Shown in pieces: positions 12,024 to 22,781 of a stretch of 64,000 nt of DNA. This DNA comes from Chytriomyces cf. hyalinus JEL632. Its lineage: Eukaryota; Chytridiomycota; Chytridiomycetes; Chytridiales; Chytriomycetaceae. Where the stretch lies: contig JAIWWG010000116.1 of NCBI GenBank assembly GCA_025435555.1, forward strand, positions 1 through 64,000, written 5' to 3'. Position numbers and translations under genes: made by a program. Each line of letters starts with the position of its first letter. Position 1 is the stretch's first letter. The notes beneath the pieces are model-generated. The model did no database searches. It was given only the letters and a program-made list of their open reading frames with translations, and had not been told where the DNA came from.

Positions 12024-12190
12024 TTTGCTTTGTTTCGGGAAAGGGAAACTGTGCCTGTTTTGCAAGAGCACGCTGACTCTGCCACAGCAAAATCAAGAAT
12101 CCACGGTTTGGGAAGAACAAACGGACGCTTCAGCATTTTCGTCCGAAGTCGATTATTTACGCATGATAAATAAAATAAATTGGCATAAAA

Positions 12191-14485
12191 ATGGACACAT
12201 CAGAACAAAAGAGCCTCGTGCATGCGATGCTGGTTGGCGCAGGGTTCGGAGAAGTCATATTAGCTGGCGCCCACGAAGGACTTGTTCGAGCCGTGTTTTC
12301 GCTGCTGTCACAGACGAGGGTACGTTTATTTTAAATCTATTTATCGGTGGGCTGTATTTACATCGAAAAACAGACAGACGCAGCACATCGATCCGAGTTG
12401 ATGAATCGAATACGCGACCTGGATTTCGACGCAGAGAATGCGCTTACGGCAATGGTTTGTTTCCGCAGAAGGCGCTTGGCTTGACGCTCACCACCAATCC
12501 TCATCGCAAAACTCAGAATCGGTGTAAACAGCAACTGGAAGCAAGTGATCGAGCCAATAAGGCGCTCAGTTCGAAATTAGAGTAACTGCCGCTTTTTTTT
12601 TTCGCCAAAAGCAACTGTGTCCCTCACGAATCGTCGAAAAAGACTTGCAGAAGCTTCCATCAAAGACCTCACTGAAAAATACACAATTGCAAAAGACGAA
12701 GCTGCAAAATCGACATTAAATCTAAGCTCCGCAATGGCCCAATTCAAGGTAACATCCAGCCTTCCGTTTCCCTTGTCCCATCGCTCACTCAAACGCTTCT
12801 TTGCCAGCACAAATCTAAGAAAAAGGAAGCAGAATTCTCTGCCCTCCAAGACCGCCTCCAAAAACTCACCACCGAACAACTACACGCTGCCAAAATCGGA
12901 ATGCGCATCGTGAACCCATCCATGAAAAAAATGAGCAGCTTCAACCATTCAACCGCTGTACCCGCAACCGCCGCCGCGAAAGCTGAGAAGCATGAAAAGG
13001 ATTTGCACGCCGTTGTGATTCGAACTTATGAAGAACGCGAGAAGGAACTGTTGGTGGAGTTGGAGGATGTCAAGAACACTGTATATCGCGTATTCCAGAG
13101 GATGAAGGCGGCGGTTTTGAAAGTGAAGGATGCTGATGGGCTTTCGACGCGTACTGTGTTTTCGAGTGTGCGTGTTTTGCAGTGTATTTTTGTTTTTTCG
13201 ATATGTTGTTGTCTGACCTGTTTTTTTTTTTTTGATTGTTTCGAAAAACAGGACTCGCATGAAGAAGCTCGATTCCATCTCCCATATAACCTCGTTAAAA
13301 GTCAAATTAATGCGCATTTCGAAAGTCTCGTTTCGGAGATGGAAATTGCAGCATCAAAATACGAACAACTCTCAAAATCGCAATCATCGCATGAACCTGT
13401 TACAATCAATACAATCGATTCCTTCGAACTGACAAAAATGCAAAATACTGTTGGTGAGAAGCTTTCTGAAGCATCATGTCTTCGCCGTTTTCGCATAGAT
13501 GAGTACAAAGGCATCATTGAAAAGCAGCAGCATCTACTGGACATGGCTCTCGACACGAATCCGGAATATGTTTCGAATCACTCGGGACTTCCAGATGACA
13601 GCCAAATGTGAGTTATTCGAAATCTACAATCAAAACACTCACCTAAACACACATCAGACTTTCGGACCTTGAAGATCAGAAAGAAATGCTTCAGCGACGC
13701 GGTGAACAATTGGATGAAGAGCGGCGCAAATTCACGGAAGCAGCGATTCGGCTGGGTCGAGAGCGAGTTGCATTCGAGGTATGGAAATGTCTCTCGTTTC
13801 AAACGCTGAATTTTGTTTTAAATTCAATCTAAACAATTTCACAGCAAGAAAAGGAAGCATACGAAGAAGAAATGCGGGCCATTTCCACACAGCATATTTT
13901 ATCGCAAATGCCAGACACGCCTCTGTTAGAAATTTTTACAGTTATTTGTTGGTTTCCGCTCATTAACAAAATTGCATTTTTCTTGGCAGGTGGATGAAAA
14001 CGCAACCCAACGACACGAGAAAACTTGCGCACGCAGCACCAAACACTCCAACACCAACAACAAATCCTCCAAGAGCTCGAAACCACTCTGCAGCACCCGT
14101 ATCCACAAAAACTCCATTATCACGCATCAAAACACCCGCAGACAGCTTGCGCCAATCGCCAGCTGGTAAAAGCACGCCAGGCGGAGGTATCAGCCGCAGT
14201 TCGAGTTTCCCCGGAGGACTCGCATTTGCAGCGGACGATGAATTTATTGCGGAGAGTAGTACCTTTGCAAGTACACCGGGGGTGCTTAAAATGATGATGG
14301 AGGAGCGAGAAGTTCCAGATGATGAGGGTATAGAAGGCGAGGAATTTCCAGCGACGCCATCATCTGCGTCGTTGAAAGTGGGAAATACGCGGGTTGTGAA
14401 AAGTGCTTTGAAGAAAAGTTCACCGGGTACCACTCCAGGCAGTGCTGGATCTTTGGCAAAGCGACGAGTGGATTTTGGACTGTAG
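12191..14485 (+). CDS. SSX2IP/Msd1-like (ADIP family) coiled-coil protein
   Basis: At least eight short exons starting at 12191 can be joined in frame, the last intron being about 13926-13989. The N-terminal 45 residues are a compact helical segment. They are followed by a long coiled coil including KSKKKEAEFSALQDRLQKL, then more coiled coil with the segment RRKFTEAAIRLGRERVAFE. That last segment is characteristic of the afadin- and alpha-actinin-binding protein family (SSX2IP in animals, Msd1 in fission yeast). These proteins anchor microtubules at centrosomes, spindle poles or centriolar satellites. The C-terminal 160 residues are Ser/Thr/Pro-rich and disordered, with several TP and SP sites, as expected for a cell-cycle kinase target. 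Exact splice sites in the middle are my best reading. A basal-body role would suit a zoosporic fungus but is an inference. Confidence 0.7.
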
Positions 14486-15046
14486 ATTACTTTTTAATAA
14501 ACCTTTTTTTATTTTACTTGCATCGAAAAGAGCCAGTGCTTGTTGATGGGTTGGAGTCAGTCGAACATGGATTCAAGAAGGGGGGGGGGGGGGGGTGCTT
14601 GTTGCTTGTCGGTTAAAAATAATTATTCCTGTGTAACACAGGCTTGGCATTTGTTGGTTCAGACAATCAAACGCAGTGTTCTTTTGACAGCATATGCTGA
14701 ACAGCGCTGCCAGTGACGCAGCCAAGAAGGGTGGCACGCACCACTTTAGATTCATCATTTAAAGTGGCTCAAATGGGAATGAAAATTTATTGAATGACAT
14801 TAGCACGCTCTTTTGTCTGATTGCTGTCTCTGTCCCTATCTGCTACTGCCCAAGAGAGAGGGTGCTTCAATCCAAGCAGGGGGGTGCTTAATCCAGCTGA
14901 GGGTGCTTCAGCATTCCTCGGTTCAAAATGGGGGTGTGTCAATCGGCCAAATTTGGTCCAATTTTTTTGTGCTGCTCAAAACAAAAAAGGGCGAGCAAGG
15001 ATCCCATCCCAAAAAAAAACAAAACCAAAAAAACATCCCCAAAACG
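14486..15046. promoter_or_regulatory. intergenic region with a G run and repeated GGGTGCTT motif
   Basis: No gene is seen here. The stretch holds sixteen consecutive G residues (14580-14595), followed at once by TGCTT. The octamer GGGTGCTT occurs again at about 14868, 14882 and 14901, twice followed by AATCC. It lies upstream of the MHS transporter at 15047 and may hold regulatory elements. A purine/A-rich leader directly precedes the ATG. Confidence 0.35.
14580..14595 (+). repeat. poly-G tract of 16 bases
   Basis: An uninterrupted run of 16 G residues. Such runs are unstable in replication and sequencing, so its length may be inaccurate. It could also form a G-quadruplex with the nearby G-rich repeats. 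Confidence 0.9.
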
Positions 15047-16586
15047 ATGGTCAACACGGATCCGGACACCGACTTTACACCCTACGCTTCCATCACAAAG
15101 AAGGAGCTGCACAAGATCGTCATCGCCTCCTGCGTGGGCACGCTCATTGAGTGGTATGACTTCTTCGTCTTTGGATCCATGGCAAGCACCACTGCTTCGC
15201 TGTTCTACAAGACCGGGACTCCCACCGGTGATATCATTGCTTGGCTGGCTGCGAACGCCGTTGGCTTCATTTTCAGACCCTTCGGAGCCTTGGTGTTCGG
15301 ATACATTGGTAAACACGATCTTTCTCGTTCTCTTGTTCCAAACTGTGTTTTTCTGAATCATGATACTCTCAAAAACAGGCGACAAGGTGGGCCGCAAATA
15401 CACGTTCGCTCTCACGCTCGTGACAATGGGTGTGTGCACGGTGCTGTGCGGGTGTCTGCCCACATACGACAACATTGGTCCAGCTGCCGGTGTGATTCTC
15501 ATTATCCTGCGTATCATTCAAGGTCTCGCCATTGGTGGAGAGTATGGTGGCGCTGCGAGTTACATTGCGGAACATTGTCCTCACAAGGAGCGAGGTTTCT
15601 GGACCAGTTTTTTGCAGAGCACGGCCACAGGCGGTCTCATTCTTGCACTTGCTATCATTCTCATTTTCCGTGTCTCGTTGGGAGAGGCTCGATGGGCTCA
15701 GTATGGATGGCGGTTCCCCTTCCTCATTTCCATCTTTATGATTGCCGTTTCGCTGTACATCCGTCTCAAGATGAAGGAGTCGCCACTTTTCGCCGAAGCA
15801 AGACTGAAGGGAAAAGTCGCCAAGAACCCGCTCGTTGAATCTTTCCTGAGACCTTACAACTTGTACTACGTCATCTTGGCTCTGTTTGGTGCTACAATGG
15901 GTCAAGGCTGCGTTTGGTACACGGCCCAGTTTTATGCATTGACCTTCATTCAAACTACCCTCAAGACACCGCTGATTACGTCGTACCTGGTCGTCATGAT
16001 TGCATGCATTCTCGCACTTCCATTCTTTACGCTTGTGGGTTGGTTGTCCGACAGATACGGTCGCAAACCATTCTTGTTGGTTGGAATCACTGCGGGAGCT
16101 GTGTTCTTTTACCCAATGTACATGGGTCTTTACTACTTCCGTCCATACGAAAACAACAAGGCCACTGAAGCATTCCGTGACGAGTACAGCCCTGCTATGC
16201 TTGGATTCATTGTCTGGATGATGATCATCTTTGTCACGATGGCATATGGTCCCATTGCCGCTTTCTTGGTGGAACTATTCCCAACTTCCATCCGATACAC
16301 GTCCATGTCGCTGCCGTACCACATTGGAAACGGAATCTTTGGAGGTCTTGTTCCAGTATTGGGTGTCACTGTTGCAACTGCGACCGGAAACCGATACGGT
16401 GGACTGTTTTTCCCGATCGTTTGTGCCGGGATCACTTCCATTGTTTGCCTGGCTCTTGTGCCAGAGACGATGGGACGTGATATTGAAAACATGGAAAAGG
16501 CTGGTGCCAACACTCTGGACAAGGAAGAGGCTGCAAACCGGGAGACACTTGCTGCCGCGCCGGGACATTTCGTCACAAGTGCTTGA
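15047..16586 (+). CDS. MHS-family metabolite:H+ symporter, copy 1
   Basis: Two exons (15047-15308 and 15379-16586) join to 489 residues. The protein shows the hallmarks of the metabolite:H+ symporter branch of the MFS (TC 2.A.1.6), best known from bacterial ProP, ShiA and KgtP-like carriers. These are GTLIEWYDFFVFG in helix 1, FRPFGALVFGYIGDKVGRK in loop 2-3, GLAIGGEYGGAASYIAEHCP in helix 4, and LVELFPTSIRYTSMSLPYH in helix 10. Twelve membrane helices are expected, with both ends in the cytosol. It probably brings an organic acid or zwitterion across the plasma membrane with protons; the substrate is unknown. Two paralogues lie at 34940-36453 and 43366-44913. The intron falls between FGYI and GDKVGRK, as in the second copy but not in the third. 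Confidence 0.9.
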
Positions 16587-16679
16587 GCTTAATTTATATG
16601 ATTGTTGTGTATCAATATGAATGCTGCCTCTTCTTTTGAATACGCTTTTTACTTCGCAACAAAAAAAAGTATCTATCTG

Positions 16680-17823
16680 CCACAATACTTTGGTTCGACA
16701 GAAAAGGAAAAACAGGCGGTGTCGGCAATGGTCATAGCTACCTCAGCAGTTAAAAAAACACTCGCGTTGGAAAGTGGATTAGCCTTATCACGCGGAATCA
16801 AGCTTTACCGAAGATTGAACCTGGGTTCGTCCACGCGTGATGATATCAGGAAACACAAAAGAGTTTCTCTCGAGGCATTGACAGCTGATGCAAGTTCTTA
16901 TGCTGCCAATGGCTCTGTTGGTGCTGGCAGAATAAGTGACAATTTGTTGATCATATTCTGCGAGGATGCTGGTCCTTTTTTGTCATTAGGTTCATGTTTA
17001 TTGGATTTCATTTAGTTGGGGCTATTAAGCATTGCAAGTTCCCCTCTTTAACCCAGCCGCGTTTCCACGGCAGTGGCCGCTTGCACACTGGGAATCGATC
17101 CAGCATGAAACACCGTTCGGCACGAGCTTGCAGTAGTCGTATCCAGCATACATTGTAACGCCGGCAGCACCATCTGGCTTGTTGCGGCAACATCCCTTGT
17201 TGCCCGTAGCACCCCAATATGCGCAGATGGAGGAGTAGCAGTCAAAGTAATCGCCACACGCGGCTCCCGGTTCAGATTGCAGGACTTTGTATCCGCAGAC
17301 AGCACCGTTGGCACTCGTTGGTCCGAATCCCCAGTAGCGGCCATCCTTGAGCCAGCATATGCCACTGCCCCATGTAAAGTAGGTGCATTCGTTGGATTCC
17401 AAGCATTTGCGGCCACACTGTTCGGCTGGAACATTGTAGTGGGCATAGTCACCGCCGTTAAAGTCGCAGTTGGGGGCCCATTGGATTTTGCCGTTGCCGT
17501 CGCCGGCGTTCCAGTAAAAGTCTTGGGCCAAAGTGGAGGAGACGAGCGTGACTGAGACGAGGAGAACTTTGGTGAGTTGCATGCTTGTTTTTTGGTGGTT
17601 ACAGTTGTTGTTTTTGCCTCAGACGGGTTTCATACCTTTCAGGCTGGATTTCAAGCGTTGATAGCAGACGCGACGCAAATTGATTGGAGATTTCCTTGAG
17701 AATTTTTCCCTTGAGCGAATCTCCAAAACGAGGTAGCCACGCCATCTCAAGCGGAGTGCGCGATTCCCAGGCCAGCCCCATTATACGAGGCTGGCTTGGT
17801 GTTTAATCATTTCCAGAGGCCAT
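16680..17823. repeat. direct repeat, copy 1, carrying a PAN-type gene
   Basis: This segment recurs in the same orientation at about 22782-23922. From about 16798 to the end the two copies are nearly identical, in the non-coding 3' flank, the whole PAN-type gene and its upstream region. The first 120 bases are more diverged. The sharp loss of similarity after the shared TTTCCAGAGGCC marks the right border. Confidence 0.85.
17025..17582 (-). CDS. small secreted PAN-type Cys-rich protein, copy 1
   Basis: A single-exon protein of 185 residues. The first 19 residues form a signal peptide (hydrophobic core VLLVSVTLVSSTLA, likely cut before QDFYW). Residues about 35-95 resemble a PAN/apple module: CDFNGGDYAHYNVPAEQCGR followed by CLESNECTYFTW and a later VCGYK. 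PAN modules bind carbohydrates or proteins. The last 85 residues are a Cys-rich module with paired cysteines (CGDYFDCYSSICAYWG, CC, SCWIDSQCASGHC). That module resembles the tail of the large fusion protein encoded next door. The gene faces that fusion gene head to head with 300 bases between the start codons. A secreted adhesion or effector role is plausible but not shown. It is almost identical to copy 2 at 23120-23677. Confidence 0.85.
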   Translation of the reverse strand: MQLTKVLLVSVTLVSSTLAQDFYWNAGDGNGKIQWAPNCDFNGGDYAHYNVPAEQCGRKCLESNECTYFTWGSGICWLKDGRYWGFGPTSANGAVCGYKVLQSEPGAACGDYFDCYSSICAYWGATGNKGCCRNKPDGAAGVTMYAGYDYCKLVPNGVSCWIDSQCASGHCRGNAAGLKRGTCNA

Positions 17824-17882
17824 ACAAATAGGCACTCGGCCCACGTCATGCCAATTCACATACTTGGAATTTTGCAAGAACG
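17583..17882. promoter_or_regulatory. shared divergent promoter of the PAN-type and GH55/SMase D-like genes
   Basis: Three hundred bases separate the two start codons, so both promoters must lie here. The minus-strand frame between 17781 and 17599 is open and conserved in copy 2, but only because the whole segment is nearly identical between copies. No clear TATA box is seen for this unit, in contrast to the inverted third unit. Confidence 0.5.
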
Positions 17883-20800
17883 ATGCAACTCCTTCTGTTC
17901 GTGCTATCGCTGGTAGGCCTGAGCCACGCCAGCTTCTGGCTCCAAGAAATCAAGCACCAGGGACTGTTGCCTTTTGGCGGTGACAGTGCATACACCTTAT
18001 TCAGAGATGTTCGCGCGTATGGCGCCATGGGTACACCCTTCCTCTTGATTGACTTGACCTTGTCCATCTGTTTTCTAAAGCATCCCTTGCTGCATTACCA
18101 GGTGACGGTATCACCGATGATACAGCCGCCATCAACAAAGCTATCACGGAGGGAAAACGCTGCGGTCTGGGTTGCGACTCCACCACAGCCACGCCAGCAA
18201 TCATTTACTTCCCACCTGGCACGTACCTCGTGTCTGCTCCGCTCATCCAGTACTACTACACCTTCATGATTGGAGACGCCAACCAACTTCCCACCATTAA
18301 GGCTGCTGCCAACTTTGTCATGACATACCCATGGTTCACTTACGTTATTGACGCGGACCCATACGGCCCTGGCGGTGTCAACTGGTTTGTGAACCAAAAC
18401 AACTTCTTCAGGCAGATTCGCAACTTTAAAATCGACCTGACTGGACTTCCTGCCACGGCCTTGATTGGCGCCATTCACTGGCAAGTTTCCCAAGCAACCA
18501 GTCTTCAAAACATTGAAATCACAATGGCCGCGGCTTCACCTGAAACGAAGCAGAAGGGAATCTTTATTGAAAACGGTGAGTGCTTTTAATTACGCGTTCT
18601 TTTGCTTGTCTGCTGCCCAATCTAACCATACCCAAAACCAAACTCCAGGCTCTGGCGGTTTTTTCACAGACATTGTCTTGAACGGCGGAGACATTGGAAT
18701 GGACGTTGGAAACCAGCAGTTTACGACGCGTAACATTGTCTTCAACGGATGCAACACTGCCGTCACCATGAGTTGGGACTGGGGATGGGTCTTCAAGTCC
18801 CTACAAATCAACAACTGTGGCACTGGAGTTGACATGAGCGTTGTCAATCCAACAAGCGGCAAACAAGACGTTGGATCGGTTATCTTGCTGGACAGTAAGA
18901 TCTCCAACACGGGAGTTGGTGTCAAGACTTCATTTGGGATCGCCAACAACGGATCGGCTGGCTCGCTTATTGTCGACAATGTGATTTTCGACAACACACC
19001 CAGTGCAGTGACGGACTCTGGAGAAGTTGTGCTGTATGGGAACACTGTTGTCAAGTCATGGGGCCAGGGATTTTATTCTGACGGCAGCTCACAGTCTCCA
19101 CCGTTCCGCATGCGGGGGAGCCTGGACAACATTGTGAAGCCAGCTGAATTACTGGACACGACCGGCAAGTTTTTCGAAAGGAGCAAACCGCAATACAAGG
19201 ACCTGCCTGCTTCCGCATTTCTCAGCGTGAAAAGTGCCGGAGCTAAAGGTGTGTGCGCTTTTTTTTGCGGAAATTTTCTCATCGCTGTCCTGACCATTTC
19301 CCCTTTGTCTTTTAGGCGACGGTTCTACCGACGACACGGATGCCATTCAAAACGTGCTCAACTCTGCTTCCTCATCGCAAGTTGTCTTCTTTGATCATGG
19401 TGCCTACCTTGTGTCGCGTACCATTCTTGTACCGAAGGGTGTCCGCATTGTTGGTGAAGCTTGGCCCATCATTATGGCAAAGGGTGCCGCATTCCAGAAT
19501 CCAACAGCTCCTGTTCCAGTGTTCCAAGTGGGTAACGTCGGGGACGTGGGGTCGGTTGAAATCTCGGATCTCATGTTTGGTAATATCTGGGAGAACAACG
19601 TGTACAATTCAATGAAACAAAACTGATTCTTTTGTTGTCATACAGAAACTTCTGGCGCGCAACCAGGTGCTATTCTCATCCAATTTAACATGAAACCGAG
19701 CTCCCCTGGTGCCACGGGAATGTGGGATGTCCACGGAAGAGTTGGTGGAACGGTTGGAAGTCATTTGCAGCAGGCCGAGTGCTTGCATGGAAGCTTAAAC
19801 TACGAATCTTGCTCCGGACCTTTCCTGATGATGCACATTACAAAGTCAGCCGGAGTCTACATTGAAAACTCTTGGATGTGGACAGCCGACCACGATTTGG
19901 ACTCTGGCGGCAGCACTCGAGTCAGCATCTTCACCGGTAGAGGAGTTCTCATTGAAAGCGAGTCGCCAGTGTGGTTGTATGGAACCGCTGCAGAGCATAA
20001 TCAGATGTACAACTACCAGTTCTCGGGAGCTTCCAACATCTTTGCTGCTATGCTTCAATCCGAGACTCCATACTACCAAGGCACCCCAGACGCGTTGACG
20101 CCCTTCAAAACCAACGCCGACTACAACGACCCCGACTTCTCCAACTGTCTTCCAGGAAGCAAATCATGCATCCGATCCTGGGGTCTTCGCGTTGTCCAGT
20201 CGAGCAACATTATGATTTACGGAGCAGGGCTGTACAGCTTCTTTGAAAACTACGCGCAATCGTGCATTGGCACGCTTTCGTGTCAAGATAATATGGTCTC
20301 CATTGAGGCCAGCAAAGTGACCATGTTCAATCTTCACACCGTTGGAACATCTAACATGATTTCGATAGACTCAGAGCCACGTGTGCCCGCTGAACCTCTC
20401 AATGCAACTTACTGCTCAACGCTTGCCATGTTTGGTGCGTATTCCTTCTCATGCTGTATATCATTTCAAATCAGTTTCTGATGCGCGTTTTGGAAAAACA
20501 ACATTTCAGTTCCTGACGTATCGTCAGTAGAGCCACCCATTACTCGTCCCTCAAAAAGAATTCGCCCATTTTGGATAGTAGGACACAACCCCAACAGCAT
20601 GGAGGAAGTGCAAAAGTTTATCGACCAAGGTGCCAACGCACTTGAACCTGACTTTGGGTACAGATCCAACGGAGGTGGGGCGATTGCCATCTGCCACTTT
20701 GTGGACGCTTCAACAGAATGTGGAGCACAGGATCAAACTGCTCAGGACTATCTTAACAAGCTTCGCGAAAAGCTTACGCAGCAAAGCCGCAAGATTTCAA

Positions 20801-22362
20801 CCATCATGTTGGACATCAAGACTTCACTGGTTCGAGCGCCGACTGCGTTTAATGCACCCATGAAGCTGATGAACTTGATTCACGACTTGACTAAAGATAT
20901 TCCTTTGAATATTATGTACTCTGTGTCTTCGTTGGATGAGGCGAAAGTGTTCTTTACACCAGAATTTGTAAAGAACTTGGGACCCAAGGAAGGAATTTAC
21001 ATTGACTACGAAAACCAGCCACAAGTTGTATTGGTGAGTCCATTTCTGTTCTTGGCTCGGTGAATTTTGAACAAAAAATGACTGGTTCTGATTTAGGATT
21101 ACTACAAATCCATCAACGCGCCTCGCTACGGTTACGGAAATGGAATTTCCTTTGCGAACCCGGGACAAGATATTTGGGCCCCAAATATTCGTCCTTCCAT
21201 TCGAGAAGCAGCTTGGTACCAAGCAGCTACTGGACAGGGTCAATCTGTCGGAACTTGGACCAGCAATGCACGTACCGACCAACTAGACTTTATTCGCGGC
21301 GGAGCGAGTTCCATTATTGTGGATACTTCAAAAAGCTCATCGGATCCATACGTGCGCGGCATACAATCATTGGTAAATCTCATCAAGTTGAACTCTGAAG
21401 TGAAAAGCCTCGTTCGATTGGGAACCATCAAAGACAACCTGTGGACATCGAATCTGGGTCGATACGGACTTGCAATCAACGTGCCTGAATATGTCGAAAA
21501 AGTGGGACCCAACCGTAATCTTATCACGCTCACACTGGTTGGCGCTAATGGCCAAGCATCGTGTGTTGTCGACTACTCGTATGCGCACCGATTGGACCCT
21601 GACGACCCGACTTATGCAACTATTGTCTCAGAGGACCTTGGAACACTGAGCAAAGTCATCGTAGACAGCCCAGTTTCAACGAAAATGAATATCCGCGTAG
21701 TCAGTTCCTGGTACTCGCAAGATATGGAGTTTGCTGATTTCACAGACATCTCAGCCGGGAAAACAGAAGTCAAGCTGCAACGACCAAGCTGCACAGGACT
21801 TTACCCTTGCAAAGGCACTGCCATGGGTTCTCCCTGCAAAAAGAACCGCGACTGCCAGAACAGAGCTTGTGGGCGATTTGGGAAAGGTGGCGACTACCAA
21901 TGCTGTCCCAGAGCAACACTTGAAAACTGGGGTGGGAGCGACTACTGTATGGGGGTTGTAACGGGTACGAGTTGTCATACAGATGCCAAGTGCGCGTCAG
22001 GTTACTGCAAGGACAGCGTATGCACAGAGCGAAAGCAGAATGGAGAAAGTATGTCTTCATTTTTACTTCTCAGTTAATTTTTTGGAGTTCTGATGAGGAA
22101 ACCTTTCTTTTCTCTTTCAATTTGATTACCAGAGTGCTCAAAAAGCGATGATTGCTTGAATCATGCGTGTGGTAGGGTTGAAGGCCGAAAGATTTGCTGT
22201 TTATCCAGTCATGTCAACGGTGCATTCTGCGCAAACGACAGCTGTAACGATGCTGATTGCGAGTTTGGATGCTGTGGTACCTCTTGCTGCCGTGATCCAT
22301 GTGCGAGCTGCAAGTACGGCTGCTGCCTTGGTTCATGCTGTGATGGCCCACCGCAGAGGTAG
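17883..22362 (+). CDS. secreted GH55 glucanase / sphingomyelinase D-like / Cys-rich fusion protein, intact copy
   Basis: Eight exons (17883-18030, 18102-18575, 18649-19248, 19316-19579, 19646-20434, 20510-21033, 21097-22048, 22133-22362) join without a break to 1,326 residues. A signal peptide covers residues 1-16. Residues about 30-757 are a complete GH55-type exo-beta-1,3-glucanase: two right-handed beta-helix halves, each opening with a pectate-lyase-3 signature (GDGITDDTAAI, GDGSTDDTDAI). Residues about 770-1100 resemble sphingomyelinase D/phospholipase D of spider-venom type. His784, Glu804 and Asp806 have the same 20/22 spacing as the venom enzymes' His12, Glu32 and Asp34. His821 is a candidate second catalytic histidine, and Asp860/Lys862 match the later DxK motif. 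Residues about 1163-1326 are a Cys-rich tail. The product is probably exported; wall beta-glucan and membrane choline or ethanolamine lipids are the expected substrates. Toxicity is not shown. Confidence 0.88.
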
Positions 22363-22781
22363 AGCGACGTTATTGTACATGATCTGCGGCGCTATTTACT
22401 GCTAAGAGTGAATAAAGCAGTATCTGAAGTATTCTACGCAAACTTGTTTTAAAGTTTGCGCGACTCGGGATTCAGAGCTTGCAAACTCTCAATTCAGTTC
22501 ATCCACGGTTTACTCTGATTTCTACCTGAAATTTGATCGCGAAGAAGACTGCGCCTGTCCGCAGAAATCTGTGTAAACGCCCTTGTCTTTCGCCGAAGGC
22601 ATGGGTTTATACAAGCCATCCTAATAGCACATGGTTGTTGAACTCTGGTGATACGAATCCACTGTAAGTCGGGACAGAATCTGGACACAGTCGCGATGAA
22701 AATCGGCTGTGTTACACAACTCAAAAGAAACTCACCTTCATTTCACAGGACTCCATATTTGTGGCTCGCGCACAATATATG
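22363..22781. other. intergenic, no gene seen
   Basis: Contains the likely 3' end of the fusion gene, with an AATAAA-type signal about 45 bases after the stop. The rest is unremarkable sequence up to the second direct repeat. Confidence 0.5.

Noticed and set aside
16602-17015. 137-codon plus-strand frame repeated in part at 22907-23110
   Set aside because: It lies in the duplicated 3' flank, is truncated in the second copy and has no recognisable features.
17599-17781. Conserved minus-strand frame upstream of PAN copy 1, also open upstream of copy 2
   Set aside because: The flanks of the two copies are nearly identical at the DNA level, so the shared frame gives no evidence of coding. It has no partner in unit 3.
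17883-22362. Arthropod contamination as the source of the sphingomyelinase D-like sequence
   Set aside because: The domain is fused in frame to fungal-type GH55 sequence, has the same short introns as its neighbours and is duplicated within the locus.
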